Shown here piece by piece: positions 54,901-64,000 of a DNA stretch of 64,000 nt; within the stretch, counting starts at the first letter, position 1, and every line of letters starts with the position of its first letter. A model generated the notes under the pieces. The model searched no databases. It saw nothing but the letters and a program-made list of their open reading frames with translations, and had not been told where the DNA came from. Source of the stretch: Lepisosteus oculatus (Eukaryota; Chordata; Actinopteri; Semionotiformes; Lepisosteidae); the NCBI RefSeq assembly GCF_040954835.1, contig NC_090706.1, positions 40,185,148 through 40,249,147 of the forward strand, read 5' to 3'. The position numbers and the translations under genes were made by a program.

Positions 54901-57900
54901 ACTTTATAAGGAAAGTTTTCTTTATAAGGTCTTTTAGGAGTACAAAGAATGTTTTCTTGTTTACATGTTCATGCTGAAGCTTCTTGCTCGCGACTGGATA
55001 AATATGAGTAGAATAGTGTTGCATACATGGTCTCATACTTTTTAGCTTTTTAGACAAAAGGAGTGTCACACGCGGTTCTCAGCCCAGGAGAACATCCATC
55101 TCAAAACCTTAAATGGTTTTAAATAAGAATTTTTAATTTGCATTTCTTGCATTTCCGGTATCAAGCCTTCCTGCAGTTATTGCTGCTATTGCAGTACAGT
55201 ATATCTGAATATTTCTGCAGGCATGCTAATGGCCACTCTCTACACAGGAACGATTGTATCTTTGTGCTGAAAACTCTGATGGGCCCAGCAAGGAAACGCA
55301 GTTCCCTTTCTGAATAACTTTCGCTCGCCTTAAAGGAAGTTTGTTTTTTTCCAATGGTTTCTCAGATAAGAGATCTGGGACGGTGAGCTAACCCACCCCC
55401 TCTTCGGAGCACTCAGGAAGCATCAGAGCGGCCACTGGGTTTGATAGGGGGCTTGCTAATGGGGCTACGTGCAGACTTGGTGGTGCAGATCTTCAGATAC
55501 CACTGAGGGCTTGATTAAGCATGACTGAGACCACTGTGATGGTGGTGCATGTACCACACACATGTTCAGCACTCTGGAGCCACCTTCAGATCACTGCAGC
55601 CCGGCCAGGAGGAGGGCTGTGCCACATGAAAGGATTGACATTTCGAAGTGTTTTAGGATTCTGTTGACACGAGAACCATAGTGCTTCCAAAGACCCCGGG
55701 AGTATTCAGTTCCTCACGTACAGCTGACATTTCTTTACCACTAAAAGCAGTATGACAGGAACTATGATGCTAACTGCATAATTCCGTACTTTCATTGATG
55801 TAGGAGAAAGTAAAGCAAGGCATTCAGCAAGATTAATTAAACCGTTCTGGGCTGAGGACGTCCCTGGTGATTTGGATATATTACATTTAGTCTGGCTGCA
55901 AGGGCTAACTAGTCACCGAAGTGACACCTTGATGACATCGATACAAAATCTTTACTTAAAAAAATACAAAAAAAACCTTCCTCTAACGCAGAAGAATGAC
56001 TTTCAATGCCCGCAGTGCATAATTTGCTCCACAATTCCAAGGAAAGAAAAAACAACTGACCTTCTCTTTTCAAGCTAGATCTGCATCCTTTGGAAATTGT
56101 GATGTTCAGTAAATAAGGAACTTGGTCTAATCTAAAAGTATAAGGCTTTGATAATCACCATTATTTATTGTTAAAAAATAAAGTGTCACAAATAAACAAA
56201 AATGTGAATAATATAAATCAATGAAAATTTAGGTTGTATCTGAAATATTTTTACATTTGGGGTTCGGATGCTCAAAACCTCCTTTATTTCACAGAATGTC
56301 AAATATTTTTATTTCTATGTTTGCAAAAGGCCATGTCCTGTGTAAAACTCCACCTTGCCTTATATCCAGGTCAAAGTCGGGTCAGTATATTCTGCCTGAG
56401 AATACCAGAGAGATACAGTACGAGAAGATAGTGCACAACCACCAACAAACTTTGTCATATTGTGCTTTCAAAGAGAGAACAATGGTATAAAAGCTACAGT
56501 TGATTTTGCTCAAGGAAACATACAGGAACACATCAGACCTATACTTTCAGGGCTATCATGTTTTGAAACCCAGGTGCTTCTCATTTACCTTATGGGGGAG
56601 CTAGTGGCTCAGTCACACATGTAAAAAAGTTTAAAAAAAGTAAAATCTACATCAGATGGAATGAAATTCACTTGTCGAATGTTCTAGACGTTTATCTGGA
56701 AATGATTTATTATTGTAATAATAAATTCACTACTCCCAACTTGAGCCAGCCTGTAAGAAGACATGAGGTTCATCATTGTTCCTCAGCTCTGTTGTCACTG
56801 CTGGTTGCTAACAACATAGCCCCATTGCTCATTCTGGATCCGGCTGTGTTACAGAATCCCACTGAACTAAATCCCACGGGCCATAAAAGCTAACAGTGAG
56901 ATAAGGGAAAGTTTACTTTCATTTAAAAAATCCAGTTAAGAACTATGAAGATCTCTTTTACAGCAGTGTTAATACACTTACATAACACAGCACTGATCTT
57001 TTATGGACATTTTAGCCAAGTAAATTAATTTGAAAAATGCAGTCGAGCTAGTCTTGTGCTCATAAAAGACTACTGAATCTCACAAATCGGCAATTCGATT
57101 GAGCTCAAGAACACATGATGACACAATATTGACCCGAATGTCTCATAAGATCTGTATTAATAACCAGTAGACAAACATGCAATACATTTTGTTTTCAAAT
57201 GATTTATGGTTGCACACAATATTGATGGAATTTAATGCAAATAACTTTCTAAATTCTAAAAAAAAAATAATAGACATGCAACTGAAATACTCTACAGGCA
57301 GAGTCACATAACTACAGTGACAGCAGACAATCAATTCAGGTCTATGGAATTATTTGAAACACTGAATTGCTTTTCTTTCTGGGCCTGTATAAATAAACAA
57401 AGTCTATAATGAAAGTTCGGCTATACACATTATAAAAATGAAAACTCTGTTTGTTTATTACCTTATTACTGATAACTTTGCATTTTGTGCACATTCTCTG
57501 ATAATATAATAACCATCCGCTCAATCTGTCATTATGACTTTCCCCGTAATTTTTAAGGGTTTCATATTTTTAAAGGTGGACTATGTTCTTTACTTAATTT
57601 AATGTTAAGAAATAATGAATAATTGTAGTATATCTACTAAAACTTTCAGTAACAATATCTAGTTAATTGCGTTTGCCAACCATCTTGAAACCTAACCTAC
57701 AATTTATCGCATTAGAGGTTTAATGTCTAATGTTTCCATTTCAGAAATTCATTAACTGCCAAATTTACTATGCATACAAGCACATGTACTGTATATACAG
57801 TTCATACAGTAACAGAGCAATACAGTAATACAGCACAATACTGTACAAAGAAGTACCTTTATATCTGTTATAATGAAACACACATCAATTGAGTTGTCAG

Positions 57901-58603
57901 AAGTTATAATATACTTCTTAACTCTCCTTCTCTTTTGCACAATGTAGTTTTAATTGTTGTGTTTTAATTTTCTTTAAAGATGTCTTGTACTTACTTGTTA
58001 TAATCATTCTTGCTTGAGATACCTCTTCAGAGCACTGTGTACTTTTCAAAAGGCAATCAATGTTCTTAAGAAACAAACTCTAAGAAAACAAATCGAAACT
58101 GGCTCTCATTTTTAAAAAATGTAGACTAAAAGCAACTTAAAGATGTGTTCCTTAAGTTTGACTATTGGCTTATTCACAAAATCATAGTCCTCTTACGCAC
58201 ATCTGGTGTAATGAAGAAGTTAGTCAAAGGCATTCTCACTTAGCCCTCAGTGGACCATACCATCTGCACTCCCCCTTCACAGGGGTGCTGCTGCACAGAC
58301 TGTGACAGCAGCGGCTCTGGAAAGGGACTTCCCTGCAGGAGGGAGTGGTTCTTCCCATTGCTGAGGACCACAGCTGCCATACCCTGACCCCAGATGTTCA
58401 TCTAGGCACCTGTCCGCCAGTGGAAGGCTGGAAGGGCGGTCAGCTGGTACTGCCTGTTGCAGATCTAATCATTGCTCACGTGGGTCTCCAGACAAAATAC
58501 CTTTGGTATGTGGAAGCCAAACAAGTATTGACCTACCGGAAACAGAAGGAAAAAAGTGCCTTTCAAGCAGGTTTTCTAAGGTTTGCGCACTTGCTTGGTT
58601 CAT
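39979..58603 (-). CDS. DLC-family START-GAP: SAM, RhoGAP and START domains (14 exons, ~1076 aa)
   Basis: The family inactivates RhoA/CDC42 at focal adhesions. Exons in transcript order: 58603-58537 (inferred), 53615-53544, 53045-52964, 52096-52033, 51871-50508, 50128-49958, 48138-47979, 47424-47226, 47133-46920, 44107-43993, 43144-42923, 42028-41811, 41482-41309, 40087-39979. All phases close over 3231 bases. Residues 23-95 are the SAM domain (AKEACDWLKAAGFPQYAQLF, RLNTLNKCVEMKLE). The 1.36-kb exon is a serine-rich linker with LLISGPVLQEGF, DHKPGTFPKALS, VNWRTGSFHG, the tensin-SH2-type motif SIYDNVPG, and DSGVGSSLT. A basic stretch (KFIKKIK) precedes RhoGAP, with the likely arginine finger R665 in GLFRKSGVKSR and later ENQMTPTNLAVCLAPSLFHL. 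START runs from about 850 to the end (ARERFKGWV, CHYIAQSMGPQPPREYVLLR, KSRLTHVCR, RTPEWYNKVSGHL), ending KETKI. dlc1, stard13 and stard8 all fit in part; the subtype is open. Confidence 0.93.
44108..46919 (-). other. DLC-family gene intron (2.8 kb)
   Basis: The intron lies between the RhoGAP exon 47133-46920 and the exon 44107-43993, which join in phase within an arginine codon. It contains a SINE remnant at about 45.8 kb. I saw no other exon. Confidence 0.65.
45740..45895 (+). repeat. Diverged SINE body
   Basis: Ordered landmarks of the SINE family are present: 'gtttgcaggtggcatggctg', 'ttcctcccagtttccccaga', 'gtgctgactgggctaactgg', 'gtctctaaatcc' and the terminal 'ataatggatgagtgagc'. They are degraded. 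It lies in the DLC-family gene intron, opposite to the gene. Confidence 0.55.
48139..49957 (-). other. DLC-family gene intron (1.8 kb)
   Basis: No coding sequence or recognised repeat. The flanking exons join at a split tryptophan codon (tg/g) in GWNW-TVPKF. Confidence 0.65.
53616..58536 (-). other. DLC-family gene intron 1 (4.9 kb)
   Basis: AT-rich sequence with no exon of a known family. It is an intron only if the inferred first exon at 58603-58537 is right. Other family members use alternative first exons, so further ones may be hidden here or beyond the window. Confidence 0.45.
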
Positions 58604-58850
58604 GGTGGTGGACTGTTCCCTCCGCACTGAAAACTGAAGGCCTGATGACCTCACTCCGCGCCCCGGGTCCGGTCCCACTGGACCTTGACCGTGGACAGCT
58701 GCCGATGCTGCATATTTCTCACATGAGCACAGCGGGGGAGAGCGATTCTCACGGGCTGCACGGCGATCGAGTTCGTGTCTACAGCCACTGACTTCGTATG
58801 GCGTCTCAAAAAACAAGCAACAGGAGCGACTGTTACAACTTAACCACATG
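58604..58850 (-). promoter_or_regulatory. Candidate 5' UTR and promoter of the DLC-family gene
   Basis: Reading leftward on the minus strand, this stretch is locally GC- and CpG-richer than its surroundings (around 58655-58690, 'ccccgggtccggtcc' on the plus strand) and leads into 'ccaccaccatgaacc', a strong initiation context. The same frame is open for 82 codons upstream, with an in-frame ATG at 58849, so a longer N terminus is possible. Confidence 0.4.
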
Positions 58851-59049
58851 CAAATTTAGATACTGCTGTAAAGTGCTGTAGGGGAAAAAAAAGCCCAAAT
58901 ACTACAGTAAACGTAAACGCAGACTCAGTTTTTCTTCCTCACTAGAACAACTTCTTGTAATCATCCTTGGAATGAACCTGCAAATACTGAAAATAATATA
59001 TATTACATATATGTTTATATTATGTAAATACAGTAATTTGTGACTGAAG

Positions 59050-59480
59050 TTTATATTACAAGAACACAAAGGTTTGCAATCAAGAGGCAGCCCTTCAGCC
59101 CATGTAACCTGTTTGGTTGCTGGAAGCTACAGTAATTAAGCCCAGGGGCTCCTCCAGCTGTTTCTTGAGGGAAGGCAGTCAGTTTCGATAACAAGGCTGG
59201 GGAGCTTGTTCCACACTCCCACAACCTTTTGTGTAATTGTGTAATACAGTAATAAAGTTTCACAGGCGTACCCATTAGTTTTCCATGTGTGTCCTTAGGG
59301 TTGTGTTTCCATGTTGATTCTGAAAAAGGCCTGTCAGTGCAGGATATTCTTTTGAGCCTGAGGATGTATCTACTTGCTCTTCCCCCAACTCATTTCAGAG
59401 CAGCAATATCTTTTTCGGAAGGTGGTGACCTAAAGTGTACACATTATTCATTCGTATTGTCCAAGATTAACATTCCTTGA
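59050..59480 (-). repeat. LINE-derived dispersed repeat, minus orientation
   Basis: On the minus strand 'gtgggagtgtggaacaagct' (59201-59220) opens a degraded WNKLPS-like segment. The tail part (59330-59460) carries the 'agagcagcaatatctttttc' block shared with 25.3 kb. Frameshifts have closed the open frame after a few codons. Confidence 0.65.
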
Positions 59481-60359
59481 TTTATATTCTGAGCTTTGCT
59501 AGCATTTTTTGCCTTTAGGAACTGGGAGCATGGAACAAGCTATCCAGCCATAGCGATGAAGCCAATACCTTTCTATCCAGGACAACAACTACTCTATTCA
59601 CAACAACTACTGTAACAACAGTAGTCAGATCTTCAGGCAAGGCACATCTGTGAGCTGTATTACCCTAAAAGACTGTGGATTATAGTTTGTTAAACCTCAG
59701 CTAGAGCTCAGACTGCTGAATGTGTATTACAATTTACTGTGCTACTTCAGTAGTACTTCAAAGTGGTAGAACTGTAGTTGATGCAAAAACACTACTTCTG
59801 GACTGTTGCGAGTGTTTTGCAATCTATCCAGCTTGGTAGTACATGTAAATGTGCTTGAAGTACATGCTTTACTCCTGACTAAATTCCTGACTAACTGGCA
59901 TTACACATTCTGTTCTGCCACAAGTGAAACGTCACTGTGGAGCTGGGAGTGTGTCAGTTTACAAATTCCACTGAGGAGCATATCCATTCACACTCACTGG
60001 CTTTTCCCTCGGCAACACTGGAACAACAACAGGCTGAAGAGAATCCTCTTACAGCTGAGGCTGGTAAAGATTGAAAGGGACCTTGGATTATGAATGTCAT
60101 TGTTAATCACTAGGCAGCATCCATTAATAACAATAATATACGTTAAAATATTATGATATATATTAATTTATGTGTGCAATTCATCTTCTCTGGGTGTTTT
60201 GGGACAGTTGTTTTATGTCCGTGCTTTTGTTGGTCATTGTAATTGTAAGAACAAGGCGATGTGCAGGTTTTTAGGTTCAGCCTAATTCCCTGCTACCACA
60301 GCCAGTTGTAAGTGTAAGTCTGAAAGAACAGCCTTGTGAAAAACAGGCTTTCAAATTTA

Positions 60360-60605
60360 CATTTGTATTTATACCAATTTCAAACCAAGAATGGAAAGAC
60401 ACCTCAAGGGTAAGGCGAGGGGTTGTGAGCACATGGGGCAAGTTACCCAACCAATTCACTGGCTTCTTTCGAACATGGCTCTTTGAAATCCTTAACTAAC
60501 TACCTAACTAACTCACTAACTAACAGGCTAGTTAACAGGTTAATTAACTAACTACCTAACAGGCTAGAAGGGCCTCCTCTTGACTGTAACCTTCCTTATG
60601 TCCTC
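60360..60605 (+). repeat. LINE-derived dispersed repeat, plus orientation, with inner TAAC tandem
   Basis: It begins with a degraded form of the 'gggttgtgagcacatggggc' block and ends 'gggcctcctcttgactgtaa' followed by 'ccttccttatgtcctcatg', as in other copies. Inside, 60491-60567 is an imperfect (TAAC/CTAA)n array, evidently grown within the copy. Confidence 0.65.
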
Positions 60606-60609
60606 ATGT

Positions 60610-63310
60610 TTTAAAAGTCGTTTTTACCTGACAAAGGAGTGAAGTTATACTGCACTGGCTCCTGAGTTTAGGTCTTTGCTGAAAGCATGACATGTTTTAC
60701 ATTCCAAGCACCTTGTGAAAAAATGTGTGATGAATATTTAATTATATCTATTCAGGACCTTGTTGGGTTACAAATAATAAAAACCCATGTTTTGAAGGCT
60801 TAATGGATAACGTGATGAAATACAGTATACTGTTAAGATCTTTGGCCTGAGTTTTTGCATTTCTCTGTGATTTAACAGAGAGTGGGCTGCTCAACAATGT
60901 TACTGCTGTGTGATTTATCAGTGTAGAGGAAAATGATTCAACTACTCCACTGTTTAAAGGCTTGTTGAAAAAAAAACACTAGACTTTGTGTTGTATATTC
61001 GTAGATACTAATATTAAACTTTATTTTATATATCGCCTTTAATATAATATCAATCATCTCAAAGTGAGGGCTTTTGATTGTTTTCAATGCCAAAGGAATA
61101 TATTGCCGTTTGAATTGTTCACACCATTTTATTAGGAACTATCGATTCATGAGCCCACCGAAGTGTTCAACAATGTTTTCTCCATTCAGAAGGCTGCTCT
61201 GTTTGCTGGGACAGTTTGCTGTGCACTGTCCTGTGTGCGTACTGAGATTGGGAGTGTTTGTTGCCAGAAGCTTGAGAGGAAAGGAGCCCTCCAGCTTTTT
61301 ATAGCGGAGAGTTTTTAGGTTTTTCCTGTTTGGGTTATTGGAGCTGGACTTGAATGGGGCGGGTTGCTGGCCACAAGCCGATGACTCCCTCAGTGTTTAT
61401 TTAGAGCAGCTCTGCTCCCACCCACATTTTCAAAACCGCACAAACAATGGGACACACCTCGAACAACGGCGACAACCTGACATCCAGCCCTTTCTGACGT
61501 CTTTGTCTTTCAGGAGACAAAATAAATATAAAGTCTAGATTGCAAAGCAAGAGAAGTACTGCCACATGTGGAATGTTATTTATAAATATCGCACCCCCGC
61601 TTATCTCAATGCTAAAGAAAAAAGTTTTACAAAAAGATACATTGTACTGCTCCAAAAGAAAAATTTAATCTTAAGCAGTAATTGAAGATTGGTGCAAAAT
61701 TCACTGCTTTAAATACATTGGGAGGTCTTTATTGTATGTAAACGTGCTTTGACATGAAATCATGTACAACTCCTAAGCCTCTTGCTTTGGCAGCACGCTG
61801 TTCTTTTATAAAACAAATGTTCACAAAGGATCTTTACAAATTTCAGCCTTTTATTGCATCAAGAAAAAGGTTGATAAAAACATGGCTGGGAATTTGGTTG
61901 TGGACTGTAGTGTAGCACAATTCAGTATACAATTTCCCTCTGGAGTCGGAGAGCTGTTCCACAGCCACATGCCCCTCCCACTTTCCAAACTGCCCTTAGT
62001 GATGCCATCCAGATTGTCTCCTCTGAGCAAGGTTGGGCTGTAATGACTGTTTTTTAAATAAAACAAAACAGAATATTGATTCCTTTCGATGAAGGAAGAT
62101 GAGCAAAGCCATTTCTTTCAAACTGTACTTTATCCAATCAGGGAAAAGGATTTAAATAGGCAAACTTTCAGGACCATGGACAGCCTAGTTGATCCAGTGG
62201 TTAAGAGCCAGTGGTTAAGAACTGGGAAGTTCCCTGTTCAACTCTGCTTGAGTCCTTGGGTGCTGCTCTGATACACACATTTTAAAAGTAAAACTCAAAG
62301 CAAATTATAAGTTCAAGATCGTGACGTGTTCCTGGAAGTGTTTCTCTTGTTTTTAGATTTTTACTAATGCGTTAATGATTATTTCTTATCCGTTTAAATT
62401 AGCAAACTAAATGTGGTCCCTGTCAATAGGCCTGTTTTGCAAAAATGATCTAAATATTCATTAGGATTTTTCTCTGAGAAAGAAATACTTACAAAAAGGT
62501 CAATTTCATGCTGAAAAAATACATTTCAGCTGTGGATCGTTCTTGAGGTGTGAAGGAGAGGGGAAGGGAGAGGAAAAATGATGTAAAAAGGCAGGTTATG
62601 AGAGTAAAGAAGCAGAGCTGAGACTGCATGGGATTTTTCCTGCTTTTTACTTTTCAGCTTGTAATTCACCTCCCCTGTAGCTTGTGCAATAGGCACGCTG
62701 ATGCAGCTCTCTGCTTGAGCAAACCGCTCAAACCCTCCCTCTCAATGCTTTCTGATGCTTTTTTCTGCAGGTGTCTGGGTTTGTGAAGATAAATATTCCC
62801 AAAAGGTGGTATTACTTTCTAATTGCTGAATTTGTGCAGTTGAAATGCAATGAAGACAAAGCACACGCTCTACCTAATCCTCTGAGGTCACTCCAGGAGC
62901 ACAAATCTGATGGAGATGTGAATTCTGCACTGCTGAAGCAAACTCTAAATTACCTCTTCCATTGTTCCTGTTTTAAAAGGGAACGATCTATGATTATCCA
63001 TTATTAATGCTTTTTCAAATAATAGAAAAGATAGAAAAAAAACAATCTACATTTAATTTCCACTCACCATACAATGTCTATTTTTGTCATCTGCTATAGG
63101 CTTCAGATAAACCAATTAATATTAATTTACAAACGGGAAGAATTCTTCACTAGTGGTGGACAGCAGTGTAGAGAAGGGCTCTGGATATACTATATATATA
63201 TACCACTATACTGTATATCTTATATAGGAACTTCACTCAGGTTGCCTCATTAAAATACCCGGCTGCACAAATGTAAGCTACATTTGATAAAAGACGACAG
63301 CAAAAATGAA
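60610..63310. other. Upstream flank of the DLC-family gene, little seen
   Basis: AT-rich non-coding sequence on both strands. A tRNA-SINE-like scrap may lie at about 62185-62255 ('ccagtggttaagaactggga', then 'ctgttcaactc', reminiscent of a B box). No other gene or repeat is recognised. Confidence 0.4.
63187..63205. repeat. Short (TA)n run
   Basis: An AT dinucleotide run of roughly eight units inside an AT-rich tract. Confidence 0.7.
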
Positions 63311-63329
63311 TAATAATAAGTAGTTCAGT

Positions 63330-63522
63330 TGGGGAGCTGCATCAGCATGCGTAGTCTGCAAAGGAACAAGTAACAGGTTTATTCCATGCTGAAAAGAGAA
63401 GAGAAAACACAACGTTTCGGCTGTGAAGCCTGCTCTCACACCTGAAGAAGGCTTCACGGCAGAAACGTTGCGTTTTCTCTCTTCTCTTTTCAGCATGGAA
63501 TAAACCTGTTACTTGTTCCTTT
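63330..63522. repeat. Palindromic element: ~70-bp inverted-repeat arms, 19-base loop
   Basis: The left arm at about 63361-63430 and the right arm at about 63450-63522 are reverse complements with only a few differences: the arms carry 'aacgtttcggctgtgaagcc' and 'ggcttcacggcagaaacgtt', and 'ttccatgctgaaaagagaag' and its complement. The loop is roughly 'tgctctcacacctgaagaa'. The left flank 'ggggagctgcatcagcatgc' also occurs at 38.3 kb. The form fits a fold-back or MITE-like element. No coding capacity. Confidence 0.85.
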
Positions 63523-64000
63523 GAATAATAATAAGGATAGTTTTGTTATTAGTCGATAAGAGCACATTGCAACTTAAAAATATGTCATAGTATAAAATGC
63601 CAGCTCCATTCTATAACCATTATCTTGTTGTAAATGAGGTGTTGCAGAAGATGTGCTTTCTTTAATATGTTCGGTACTCTATCTTTCATGAGAACAAGTA
63701 TTATCTATTTGTTTTTCATTTATCATTCTGCCATTGACAGTCAAATTCTTTCTACAGCAGACTCTGTATTACCTAGATCACTCAAAAAGAACAGTCACAA
63801 AGTGATACTATTGTTTAGTTCAAGAGATTCGCTCAATTTTCAGAATCTATTCTGACAGCACAGGAAATTGGTGTCTGTTTTTTTTTCTATCATATTTCGA
63901 TACCATAAAATCCTTGAAAATACAGTCAAAATACAGGTGTATCAGTATGGAAACTTAGTGTGGTCTGACAATGAACGGGCTTTGTGAACATTACAGTATG
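63523..64000. other. Right edge, nothing recognised
   Basis: AT-rich sequence without a coding motif or a repeat I can name. Confidence 0.5.

Noticed and set aside
58345..58791. 148-codon plus-strand open frame
   Set aside because: No recognisable domain. It overlaps the minus-strand candidate first exon and 5' UTR, where the phase match with the SAM exon is the better explanation.

Overview
This is a eukaryotic nuclear window from a bony vertebrate, most likely a ray-finned fish. The genes are split by GT-AG introns. The proteins are plainly vertebrate. The introns carry fish-type SINE and LINE remnants: a tRNA-headed SINE with an L2-like tail, and LINE 3' ends of the 'WN-LP' type. The compact but not minimal introns and the repeat mix would suit a non-teleost such as gar or bowfin, but I cannot fix the species. 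There is no bacterial, viral or CRISPR content. Three protein genes account for essentially all coding sequence. || (1) 1-11063, plus strand: the 3' two thirds of wwc1 (KIBRA), entering from the left. Twelve exons encode the last 708 residues, including the C2 domain, the C-terminal coiled coil and the terminal PDZ ligand ADDV. A long 3' UTR and a repeat-rich spacer follow, up to about 19 kb. || (2) 19260-34863, plus strand: a complete rars1 (cytoplasmic arginyl-tRNA synthetase) in 15 exons. Every splice phase closes, and the product is 660 residues. A CpG-rich promoter lies upstream and a poly(A) signal about 75 bases past the stop codon. || (3) 58603-39979, minus strand: a complete DLC-family START-GAP gene (SAM, serine-rich linker, RhoGAP, START) in 14 exons of about 1076 residues, convergent with rars1. 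The first coding exon is inferred. It belongs to the dlc1/stard13/stard8 group, but I cannot assign a subtype. Its place beside wwc1-rars1 is not the place of any of the three human family members as I know them, so it may be a fourth paralogue lost in mammals. || WWC1 acts in Hippo signalling and cell polarity, RARS1 in translation, and the START-GAP protein in Rho inactivation at adhesions. I see no operon-like or shared regulation; the linkage is inherited synteny (wwc1 and rars1 are also neighbours on human 5q34-35). || Between the genes are several dispersed repeat families, a 40-bp minisatellite grown out of a SINE tail, a near-perfect inverted repeat with arms of about 70 bp at 63.4 kb, and one unexplained exon-like block just beyond rars1. 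I found no novel multi-gene system. The best leads are the unassigned DLC paralogue with its possible new N terminus, and the orphan exon.
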